A stretch of DNA of 5,690 bases, taken from NCBI GenBank assembly GCA_028287205.1, contig JAQBQC010000435.1, forward strand, positions 1 to 5,690, in the 5' to 3' direction. The first letter of the stretch is position 1. Every line of letters starts with the position of its first letter. The notes below the pieces were generated by a model. It was not told where the DNA came from. It did no database searches and saw only the letters and a list, made by a program, of their open reading frames with translations. The position numbers and the translations under genes were made by a program. Source of the stretch: Gemmatimonadota bacterium. Its GTDB lineage: Bacteria > Gemmatimonadota > Gemmatimonadetes > Gemmatimonadales > Gemmatimonadaceae. Shown here one piece after another: positions 1 through 5,690 of the stretch.

Positions 1-160
1 CGACGCGCGCTGGCAGGTCGGCGGGCGGCGAGATCGGTCCGACGTACTCGAGTGCGTAGTGGCGCGCGAGGCTGGCGAACATCGCGGCGTTGAAGCCGCT
101 CCAGCCATCTCTCGTCTCCGACAGCGAGATATCCGTGATGTAGTTCGCACTCGAGCTCAC
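1..160 (-). CDS. GT4-like glycosyltransferase, N-terminal part only (runs off the left edge)
   Basis: This is the first 53 codons of a gene that continues beyond the window. The GTG start (158-160) overlaps the TGA of the upstream GT8-like gene in a GTGA arrangement, which decides the start. The only other upstream candidates in this frame are weak, and no clear Shine-Dalgarno is present, so translation is probably coupled. The peptide has the order SANYITDISLSE, then DGWSGFNAAMFASLARHY, then EYVGPISPP. A short beta strand and a glycine-rich turn lead into a helix, then a second strand ending in a VGPxxPP motif. I recognise this pattern from the opening of GT-B fold glycosyltransferases, usually annotated as GT4 or glycosyltransferase group 1. 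The catalytic C-terminal domain is outside the window, so donor and acceptor sugars are unknown. The context, downstream of five other GT genes, supports the call. Confidence 0.72.
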   Translation of the reverse strand, partial: MSSSANYITDISLSETRDGWSGFNAAMFASLARHYALEYVGPISPPADLPARV

Positions 161-1053
161 GACAATCGGGCACGTGCGATGAGCCGTCCTGCGCGACGAT
201 ACCAGCGCTCGGTCTCGTCGCCAACGAGCCTCGCCCACCGGCGGGCATGGCCGAACGCGAGCCGCCGGTAGTACGCCGCCTCGAAGTGACTGAGGATGTC
301 CGCACGAAGCATCCGCCGTAGACGGAGATGCTTCAGCCCCGCCCAGTGAATCACGAACGGATAGGGAGAATAGCCGTCGAGCGATGCGACTTCGAACGGG
401 GACATCTCCACCTTTCCCCACTTCATGAAGGGAGTGCGCGCAACCGAGATCGAGAGGTCTGCCAGCTTCTCGAGAACATCGTAATTCAGCACGCCCTGAT
501 CGCCCGGATTGAACATGTCCCCGTATCGAACGCGGCGCGGCTGAGACCATTCAACGAGGTTCGAGAAATCCTCGCGCGCGACCAGTCCCGAGGTACCGAC
601 ATACTGGCCCGTGTTGAAGGTGAATTCGGGGTCGCGCAGCCCAGGATTGAAAGACGCGCGAATCTTCGCTGCGTCGAAATACAGATCGGGCACGTCACTC
701 GGCGGCTGCGTCTCCTCCTGGACGACGAAATCCGCATCGAACCGCTCGAGGGCATCGATCACTTTCCCGAGAAAGACGATGTCCGAGTCGAGCATCAGGA
801 ATCGATGGCGCTCCGTATCGAAGAGCGGCTCGAGCTTGATGAAGCCCCATCCGAAGGATCGCTCCTTCGTCGGCCAAACCCGCACGTTCCACGTCGCCTC
901 TATCTCGCGCGTACTGAACGTGCCATTCGTCTCGTCCTTCAGCAGGAAAACTGGAATGTCCGGATACCACCGCCGCACACTCGCCACGCAGATGCGCGTG
1001 AGGCGCAGGTCCTTCCGGTGGGCCGCGATGTATACCCGATCGATCCTGGACAT
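157..1053 (-). CDS. GT8-like glycosyltransferase (GT-A fold)
   Basis: This 298-residue protein probably transfers a sugar from a nucleotide-sugar donor onto a growing surface glycan in the cytoplasm. The N-terminus (RVYIAAHRKD, residues 6-15) is a first beta strand. FLMLDSDIVFL around 85-95 carries the DxD metal and nucleotide site (D89-S90-D91). FNTGQYVGTSG (146-156) resembles the asparagine-glycine motif of GT8 enzymes, and GDQGVLNY (184-191) resembles their DQ motif. IHWAGLKH (235-242) matches the start of the GT8 HxxGxxK motif. The C-terminal 50 or so residues are rich in Arg and Trp and may bind the inner membrane surface; this is inference. The ATG lies 8 bases after the TAG of the upstream gene, with only a weak GGAA in front of it. 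Its TGA overlaps the GTG of the next gene. A broader nucleotide-diphospho-sugar transferase family outside GT8 proper is the main alternative. Confidence 0.82.
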   Translation of the reverse strand: MSRIDRVYIAAHRKDLRLTRICVASVRRWYPDIPVFLLKDETNGTFSTREIEATWNVRVWPTKERSFGWGFIKLEPLFDTERHRFLMLDSDIVFLGKVIDALERFDADFVVQEETQPPSDVPDLYFDAAKIRASFNPGLRDPEFTFNTGQYVGTSGLVAREDFSNLVEWSQPRRVRYGDMFNPGDQGVLNYDVLEKLADLSISVARTPFMKWGKVEMSPFEVASLDGYSPYPFVIHWAGLKHLRLRRMLRADILSHFEAAYYRRLAFGHARRWARLVGDETERWYRRAGRLIARARLS

Positions 1054-1061
1054 TTCCGTCG

Positions 1062-2237
1062 CTACGGCCGGTGCAACGCGACGAGATTGCGAAAGCCAGC
1101 CTCGAGCGCAAAGTCGGAGCTTTCGACCGCAGCGAGCGATAGCGCACGATCGGGCCGAGGCATAGCGAGCATGCGCCGCACTTCAGCTCCCCACGCCCTG
1201 GGGCCATCGGCGAGCGGCAGCGTTTTGCACAGCGTCGTGTCCACGATCGCGTCTTCGGGTATGCCCCGTGACAGCAAGGAGGGCAATCCAGCGGCCTGAG
1301 CCTCGACGACGACCATGCCCAACCCCTCCCTGCCGAGATTGGGCGTGATCTCCTCGACCCGCGGGAACACGAAGAGATCGGCGCCCCGCATCAGCGAGAT
1401 CGTGTCGTCGCGCCAACCGAGCACGCGCACGCGATCCTCGACTCCCAACCATTGCGCGCGGCCCCGAACCTTCTCTTCCAGCGGACCCGTCCCGGCGAAC
1501 ACCGCGTAGGCGTTCGGCTCCTCTTCCGCGATCTCATCGATCAGGTCGACGACAAAGAGCGGGTTCTTGTAGTCCACCATTCGTCCGGCAAAGAGCAGGA
1601 TGAAGGCGTCCTCGGGGAGATCGAGCGATGCGCGCAGGGCTTGTGGGCTGGGAGGAGGGGCATGATACGGCGCCGTATCCATACCATAGTAGAGAACCAC
1701 ATCCCGGCGTGGTTTTCGGGGGCGATTGGAAAGAAAATTATCAAGTGTGTAGTTCGAAATGCCGACGATTCGATCCGCGAGGAAGAGGCAGAGTCGTCGC
1801 ATCGGATCGCGCAGCAGGCCCGACTTCCGCGGGCTCCCGGTTGGTACGTGAAGATCCGCGTTGTGGACGTGCACGATCCGGCGTGAAATGGGCAAGCCGG
1901 CCGCTGCCGTTAGATAGACTGCGCTCACCACGTCGTGGTGGCAGTGAAGCACGTCGTACTTTCCACGCTTGAGCTCTCGCCGAAGCTCTCGCACGAAGCT
2001 GATCTTCTCATCGAGCGCGACTGGTGAGTTGATCACCCTGGCACCCATCGCGCGAGCGGCCTCGTCGAAGCGGCCGGGGCGCTGGAGCACCGAATAGAAC
2101 GTCCAATCGAGGTCGGCGCCGAACTTCTGTCCTGCCTTCAGCATCCGGAGAAGCCATCCTTCGACGGCGCCGACGTCGAGACTTTCGACGATGTGAATCA
2201 CGCGCCGCGGCCGGCGCGATCCTCCTGCCCTGATCAC
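1062..2237 (-). CDS. GT4 glycosyltransferase, CapH/EpsF-like (second paralogue)
   Basis: This 391-residue GT-B enzyme is likely a retaining sugar transferase of surface polysaccharide assembly. The N-terminal domain starts with RRVIHIVESLDVGAVEGW (11-28), followed by DVLHCHHDVVSAVYL (95-109) and RIVHVHNADLH (120-130), the pattern of CapH/EpsF-type GT4 enzymes. The C-terminal domain has LLFAGRMVDYKNP (214-226; G218, R219 and K224 are the usual donor-phosphate contacts) and the EX7E motif at E304 and E312 in REGLGMVVVEAQAAG. A short insertion (EEITPNLGR) precedes EX7E compared with its upstream neighbour. The expected GGAE glycine loop reads GAVE (23-26). The start is GTG at 2235-2237, overlapping the TGA of the upstream gene and lying in the loop of a hairpin. 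A later in-frame GTG at 2199-2201 would begin right at the first beta strand. An AGGAGGA lies 18 bases before it, too far for normal use. The stop is TAG. Specific sugar unknown. Confidence 0.88.
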   Translation of the reverse strand: MIRAGGSRRPRRVIHIVESLDVGAVEGWLLRMLKAGQKFGADLDWTFYSVLQRPGRFDEAARAMGARVINSPVALDEKISFVRELRRELKRGKYDVLHCHHDVVSAVYLTAAAGLPISRRIVHVHNADLHVPTGSPRKSGLLRDPMRRLCLFLADRIVGISNYTLDNFLSNRPRKPRRDVVLYYGMDTAPYHAPPPSPQALRASLDLPEDAFILLFAGRMVDYKNPLFVVDLIDEIAEEEPNAYAVFAGTGPLEEKVRGRAQWLGVEDRVRVLGWRDDTISLMRGADLFVFPRVEEITPNLGREGLGMVVVEAQAAGLPSLLSRGIPEDAIVDTTLCKTLPLADGPRAWGAEVRRMLAMPRPDRALSLAAVESSDFALEAGFRNLVALHRP

Positions 2238-2250
2238 GTGTCAGGGCAGG
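2224..2250 (-). promoter_or_regulatory. Perfect hairpin around the GTGA stop/start overlap of two GT4 genes
   Basis: Two 10-base arms (2224-2233 CCTGCCCTGA and 2241-2250 TCAGGGCAGG) are exact inverted repeats separated by 7 bases. In the minus-strand transcript the loop reads CACGUGA, so the GUG start of the downstream gene (2237-2235) and the UGA stop of the upstream gene (2236-2234) are both in the loop. The last GG of the 3' arm forms part of an AGGAGGA (2226-2220). There is no run of U after the stem, which argues against an intrinsic terminator. Ribosomes finishing the upstream gene would have to open the stem, so a role in translational coupling or differential expression is plausible. 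That role is inference; the repeat itself is directly visible. Confidence 0.6.
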
Positions 2251-3463
2251 GGATGAAGCCGTAAACATCCATGAGCGCCATGGCCGAGCTGTCGATGGAG
2301 AATGGCGATCGTCCGACCGCAGAGCGCGATGCATTTCGATCAGGAGATGGAGATGCGAGCAATGCGAGCGCGCGCTCTGCCCAGCGCTGCGGGCCTTCCT
2401 CGAGCGACACGAACGTCACCATTCCCGGCACGACCGCGCACTCCCGCGGCGTGCTGTCGGATGCGAGAACGCGCAATCCGGCGGCCTGCGCTTCGACTGC
2501 GACCATTCCCAGTCCTTCGGCCACCGACGGAAACAGCAACAGGTCAGAGGCAAGCATGAGTTGCGGGACGTCGAATCTAACTCCGGAGAGACGAATGGCG
2601 TCGGCGAGTCCCTGCTCGGCCAGCTCCCGTTCAATCTGCGCACGCGCCTCATCCCCTGCCCCGACAAACAACGCCTTCACGCTACCATCCATCGCGATTG
2701 ATGCCCGCGCGATGTCGACGGCGAAGCGTGGATTCTTCTGATTGAAATGCGACTCGAGCCGGCCTACGAACAGCAGAATTCTAGAGGAGGGAGGCCATTC
2801 GAATTCGGTGCGGATGCTCGCGCGCGCTTCGGAGGCATCACTGGCGTATGGCGTGAGATCGAATCCACAGTGCAAGGCAGTTCGCTCCTGCGTCGCACTG
2901 GGGTCCGGCGCAAGATCGTAGTCGTGCAGCATGCGCATCGACGTGCCGGCCACCGTGGTTGCAAGTCGCTTGACGGCGACGCGTCCGATCGCGCGAGCGA
3001 ACCGCTTTGAGAGTGCATTGTCGAACGTCACGAACGGGTTGTGCACGTGCACGACGCGCGCGACGGGAAGCCGGCCAAGTCCGAGCAGGAGGTGAATGCC
3101 GCCAGCGTAGTCAGCGTGATCGTGAATCGCGTCGTAGCGACCCGCGCTGAGCAGATGCCGAAAGTCCCTTCGAAACTTCACGAGTTGGCGGCGTCCATAG
3201 CGAAGGTAGTGGAGCTTCGCGCCGAGCGCCTCGACGCGATCATCGAGAATTGCTCGCTCGCCTCCGGTGAGGCACACGTCCACCTGCACCTCGATCGGCA
3301 GGCTTTGCCCATGCTGCGCGAGCCACTCGAGCAGCGCAATCAGCCAGATCTCGGCGCCTCCAACTCCCAGAGAGTGAAAGACGTGGAGCACCCGCCGAAC
3401 GGGTCTCGCTTTGGATGGGGCGGGCGGCGCGACTGGGTGCGCGCGCGGTGCAGCCGTGCTCAT
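2234..3463 (-). CDS. GT4 glycosyltransferase, CapH/EpsF-like (first paralogue)
   Basis: This 409-residue GT-B enzyme probably adds one sugar to a lipid- or glycan-linked acceptor at the cytoplasmic membrane. After an Ala/Pro-rich, likely disordered leader (1-22) comes RRVLHVFHSLGVGGAEIW (23-40) with an intact GGAE loop at 35-38. YDAIHDHADYAGGIHLL (110-126) and RVVHVHNPF (136-144) follow. The C-terminal domain shows ILLFVGRLESHFNQKNP (229-245; G234, R235, K243) and EX7E at E316 and E324 in AEGLGMVAVEAQAAG. Several blocks match the next gene downstream almost residue for residue, notably GLGMVxVEAQAAGL and RRVxHxxxSLxVG, so the two are paralogues. The ATG overlaps the TGA of the GT2 gene as ATGA (3460-3463), preceded by a weak AAGG, which fixes this start. 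The stop sits inside the hairpin loop at the next junction. The donor sugar cannot be read from sequence. Confidence 0.9.
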   Translation of the reverse strand: MSTAAPRAHPVAPPAPSKARPVRRVLHVFHSLGVGGAEIWLIALLEWLAQHGQSLPIEVQVDVCLTGGERAILDDRVEALGAKLHYLRYGRRQLVKFRRDFRHLLSAGRYDAIHDHADYAGGIHLLLGLGRLPVARVVHVHNPFVTFDNALSKRFARAIGRVAVKRLATTVAGTSMRMLHDYDLAPDPSATQERTALHCGFDLTPYASDASEARASIRTEFEWPPSSRILLFVGRLESHFNQKNPRFAVDIARASIAMDGSVKALFVGAGDEARAQIERELAEQGLADAIRLSGVRFDVPQLMLASDLLLFPSVAEGLGMVAVEAQAAGLRVLASDSTPRECAVVPGMVTFVSLEEGPQRWAERALALLASPSPDRNASRSAVGRSPFSIDSSAMALMDVYGFIPCPDT

Positions 3464-4398
3464 TGCCTTGGCGATGCTGTGGACGGCATCGACGCGAGCA
3501 GCTCACGCGCGCGCCGCTCGCCGCGGCGAACCGCCTTGAAGACGCGGCGCTCCCGCGAGCTCATGATCGCCGAACGAAGTGAGTCCGCGACGCGCCTTTT
3601 CAGGGAGAGTGGTGCGATCGCGCCGGAGGGCGCGCGAAACGAGCGCAGGATCACCGTGGAGAGCGCGATGTTCTCCGCCAGCGATACGAGATACGACTCG
3701 CGAAGCCGATTCGCCGGGATGAGATGCGTGAGGCGAAGAGCGCCGAAGACGCCGACGCCCATACCGATGTCGCAGGCGCACGCGGCGAGATCGTTGTCAC
3801 CGCCGGAGAGGAGGGAGGCGCCATTTCGGTCGAGTGCGAATGGGCGTTTGCCATCGCGATGCAGCGCCGCGTAGTGATCGGCGACGGCGCGGCGCACGCA
3901 AAGCCCGGCGCCGCACGGCATCGTGTCGGGAAGCATGGGAAGATTGGACCACATGTCGCGCGGAACATCGCGAATGACGAGGTTCCCCCAGTGCCTTCGC
4001 GTCCAACTCGGCGCGGGCTCGTCGAACCCGGGGCGCGAGGCGCCGCTCCATGAACCGATGTCGGGACGCGTGTTGTAGATGCGGACGGCCTGCTCGAGAA
4101 AATCTGGATCGAGCACGTTGTCATCATCGACGAAGATCAGGAGGTCTCCCGTCGCTTCGGCGATGCCGCGCAGTCGAGCACGCGTGAGTCCGGCCTGGTC
4201 TTCGCGAATGCATCGCGAGCGCGGATGCCAGCTGAGATCGATGCGAGCCTGGAGCGGATCGCTGCTCCCGCTGTCGATGAGCACGAGCTCCCACTGCTCC
4301 ACGCCGATGGTTTGCGTGCGGAGCGCCTCGCAAACGCGCGAGAGGTAATCAGCTCGCGGGTTGTGCGAGCAGGTGATGACGGAGATACCGATGCTCAT
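3460..4398 (-). CDS. GT2 family glycosyltransferase
   Basis: This 312-residue GT-A fold, presumably inverting, transferase is likely soluble or peripheral: no strong transmembrane segment is seen. The open frame extends 39 codons further upstream (to 4515), but I chose the ATG at 4396-4398. It overlaps the upstream TGA as ATGA, and the protein then begins MSIGISVITCSHNPR, the usual GT2 first strand. The extra upstream residues are a low-complexity shadow of the neighbouring gene. Motifs are VLIDSGSSD (39-47), the donor-binding DDDN (D91-D93) after LLIFV, CGAGLCVRR (162-170), and SGGDNDLA (198-205), which sits where GT2 enzymes carry the (E/G)DxD acceptor/catalytic block. LTHLIPANRL (223-232) follows. 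The C-terminal 60 residues are Arg-rich. It is the only GT2 among mainly GT4 neighbours and may start or branch the repeat unit; that role is inference. Confidence 0.88.
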   Translation of the reverse strand: MSIGISVITCSHNPRADYLSRVCEALRTQTIGVEQWELVLIDSGSSDPLQARIDLSWHPRSRCIREDQAGLTRARLRGIAEATGDLLIFVDDDNVLDPDFLEQAVRIYNTRPDIGSWSGASRPGFDEPAPSWTRRHWGNLVIRDVPRDMWSNLPMLPDTMPCGAGLCVRRAVADHYAALHRDGKRPFALDRNGASLLSGGDNDLAACACDIGMGVGVFGALRLTHLIPANRLRESYLVSLAENIALSTVILRSFRAPSGAIAPLSLKRRVADSLRSAIMSSRERRVFKAVRRGERRARELLASMPSTASPRQ

Positions 4399-5582
4399 TG
4401 CGGCAAGCCGACGACTCCGCCCTTCGCCCGCACCATCGCACGTACCAGGCGTGAGGGAAGCACGTTGCGAAGCAGGAAGCGCGGCGGGAGCGACGACAGC
4501 GGGTGTCTCGCCCACGTTTGTGCGATGATGCGAAATCCCAACGTTCGCTGTCCCTGGAGCATGAGCGCCTCGGCCCAGGCAAGCTCCTCGAGAACCGAGA
4601 TGCGCCCGAGGAGAGAGGGGCCCAGCGGCCTTTCGGCACGCTGGACTATGCGATCGTCACCGCGCCGAGCGCGAAACTGGGCGATGGCGACGTCGTATGC
4701 GTTGCGAACGCCTCGAGCGGTGATCAGCACATCCATCGTCGTGAGAATCGTCTCCCGGGCGTGCATTCCAATCATGGCGCGATTGGCCGGATCGTTCGCG
4801 CAGGCAATGGTCTGTGCCACGAATGAGGCCGCATCATCGAACGGCACTATAAATCCGTTCACGCCGGTCTCGACGATGTCGTTTGCGAGCCCTACGGGCG
4901 TCGTGATGCAACAGAGGCCCGTGCTCATGGCTTCGAGGAGCGTCACCGGGCCGCCTTCGACACGAGCGGTTACCCAGTAGAAGTCGAGCGCCTGATACAT
5001 CGCGGGCATGCGATCGCCGTCCTTCACGAACGGGAGCCACACACACTTCACGCCGCCCTTCCGGAGCTGCGCGACGAGCTCGTCCCACCCCGGGCCAATG
5101 ATCAGGACTGCAAGGTTCGGGAGCTGCGCGCTGAGAGCCTGAACGGCGGCTGCAAAAATATCGGTTCCCTTTCGATCGCGCTCGTTGCTGCTCAGCTTCG
5201 CAAAGAAGCCGATCACGACTGCATCGGTGGCGATGCCCAGCGATGCGCGCGAGGCGTTGCGGGTCGCTGCAGTGGCGGGGACGAATCGTGAGGCGTCCAC
5301 GCCGTACGGTACACGCACGATCTTCGCACGCGAAGCGCCGCGACTCTCCGCATCCGAGGCCCATTGCGACGAGCCCACTATGATCGCGTCCCCGGCCAGG
5401 TTATGTCGCTGCAGCTCCCAATCATCACTCACATGATGATGGCTCGTCACGCAGGGAAGTCGCTCGCGAAGAACAGAGAGCCAGCGCTTCGACGCGTACG
5501 GACACACGAAGTGAACGAGATCGAAAGACGCGAATGGATCCTCGTGCTCGCGAGCGATCACATCGAGCACAGCTCCGGACAC
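4395..5582 (-). CDS. GT4 glycosyltransferase, main part after an in-frame TAG; possibly a broken gene
   Basis: This 395-codon frame starts at GTG (5580-5582), the first usable start after a TAG in the same frame at 5601-5603. It encodes most of a GT-B enzyme: FDLVHFVCPYASKRW (20-34), VTSHHHVSDDW (45-55), AIIVGSSQWASD (66-77), KIVRVPYGVDASRF (87-100), then the C-terminal domain with VIGFFAKLSSNERDRKGTD (123-141), VLIIGPGW (159-166) and EX7E at E209 and E217 in EGGPVTLLEAMSTG. About 85 residues follow the core (roughly 310-395). They contain a helical AWAEALMLQGQRTLGFRII segment and HPLSSLPPRFLLRNVLPSRL, which resemble the TPR-like tails of some bacterial GTs. The product lacks the first strand and helix of the Rossmann domain, which are encoded just upstream of the TAG. 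It may therefore be inactive, or the TAG may be read through or be a sequencing error. The TGA overlaps the next ATG. Confidence 0.8.
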   Translation of the reverse strand: MSGAVLDVIAREHEDPFASFDLVHFVCPYASKRWLSVLRERLPCVTSHHHVSDDWELQRHNLAGDAIIVGSSQWASDAESRGASRAKIVRVPYGVDASRFVPATAATRNASRASLGIATDAVVIGFFAKLSSNERDRKGTDIFAAAVQALSAQLPNLAVLIIGPGWDELVAQLRKGGVKCVWLPFVKDGDRMPAMYQALDFYWVTARVEGGPVTLLEAMSTGLCCITTPVGLANDIVETGVNGFIVPFDDAASFVAQTIACANDPANRAMIGMHARETILTTMDVLITARGVRNAYDVAIAQFRARRGDDRIVQRAERPLGPSLLGRISVLEELAWAEALMLQGQRTLGFRIIAQTWARHPLSSLPPRFLLRNVLPSRLVRAMVRAKGGVVGLPQ

Positions 5583-5690
5583 GATGGTACCTTCGATCCA
5601 CTAGTTGTGATCGACGATGGAGCGCGCGATCGTGCCGGAGATCCAGTGGATGGAATCGGGCACGAGAAGAACGCGCAGATTCTCGCGAGC
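5583..5690 (-). pseudogene. N-terminal fragment of the same GT4 gene, ended by in-frame TAG (5601-5603)
   Basis: From the right edge the frame reads AREN, LRVLLVPDSIHWIS, GTIARSIVDHN, then TAG, then WIEGTIV, and continues without a frameshift into the 395-codon CDS. LRVLLVPDS is a typical first beta strand of a GT-B N-terminal domain and SGTIARSIV its first helix. WIEGTIV after the stop looks like the second strand. This shows that the original gene began upstream of the window edge and that a single nonsense codon splits it. Only 29 codons before the stop are in view, so the true start codon and any ribosome binding site are not visible. No other defect is seen in the remaining frame, so the lesion is recent, tolerated, suppressed or an artefact. 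Confidence 0.65.

Noticed and set aside
328..1299. 323-codon open frame on the plus strand
   Set aside because: It lies antisense to the GT8-like and GT4 genes, whose motifs are clear. The plus-strand product is Arg/Glu-rich with no recognisable domain, as expected for a shadow frame in GC-rich DNA.
2224..2250. Hairpin read as an intrinsic terminator
   Set aside because: No T-run follows the stem on the coding strand, and the next gene starts inside the loop.
2775..2786. Adjacent EcoRI/XbaI-like sequence (GAATTCTAGA)
   Set aside because: It encodes the SRILLFVGR strand of the GT4 C-terminal domain in frame, so it is native coding sequence.
3041..3874. 277-codon open frame on the plus strand
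   Set aside because: It is antisense to the GT4 and GT2 genes and spans their junction. Its composition is low-complexity (Arg, Ser, Ala) and it has no family motifs.
4399..4515. 39-codon N-terminal extension of the GT2 gene
   Set aside because: It would overlap the upstream gene by 121 bases and encodes low-complexity Ala/Arg sequence. The ATGA overlap at 4395-4398 and the GT2 first strand right after that ATG favour the shorter start.
4225..4980. 251-codon open frame on the plus strand
   Set aside because: It is a shadow of the GT2 and GT4 genes on the other strand, with no motifs.
5585..5606. Restriction-site-like run (GGTACC, GATCCACTAGTT) resembling a cloning polylinker at the in-frame TAG
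   Set aside because: The codons after the TAG (WIEGTIV) continue credible GT sequence in frame and the region before is also native, so an inserted linker is unlikely. Raw reads could still exclude an artefact.

Overview
The window is a dense, GC-rich stretch of bacterial chromosome. Every convincing gene lies on the minus strand, so transcription runs from the right edge to the left edge. All six reading frames that can be supported look like glycosyltransferases (GTs). In transcription order they are: a GT4-type enzyme whose frame is interrupted near its N-terminus (5690 down to 4395); a GT2-type enzyme (4398-3460); two related GT4 enzymes of the CapH/EpsF kind (3463-2234 and 2237-1062); a GT8-like enzyme (1053-157); and the first 53 codons of another apparent GT4-like enzyme that leaves the window on the left (160-1). 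No RNA gene, mobile element, CRISPR array or promoter is visible, and no intergenic gap exceeds 8 bases.

The genes are packed as an operon. Four of the five junctions are 4-base stop/start overlaps: ATGA at 4395-4398 and 3460-3463, GTGA at 2234-2237 and 157-160. The fifth junction has 8 bases between TAG and ATG (1054-1061). Shine-Dalgarno sequences are weak or absent at the junctions, so translational coupling probably sets expression. The promoter and terminator must lie outside the window.

Two features break the routine pattern. First, the rightmost GT4 frame is open to the window edge but carries an in-frame TAG at 5601-5603, so the first strand and helix of the enzyme are separated from its 395-codon remainder. 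Second, the junction between the two GT4 paralogues is covered by a perfect 10-bp inverted repeat (2224-2250). Its 7-base loop holds exactly the overlapping GTGA stop/start.

Together the genes look like the glycan-assembly part of a surface polysaccharide locus (capsule, exopolysaccharide, O-antigen or similar), in which cytoplasmic GTs add sugars one after another to a carrier. No polymerase, flippase or sugar-nucleotide gene lies in the window, so the polymer type cannot be named. High GC and the gene style suggest a high-GC, possibly Gram-negative soil or environmental bacterium, but the sequence does not fix the taxon.
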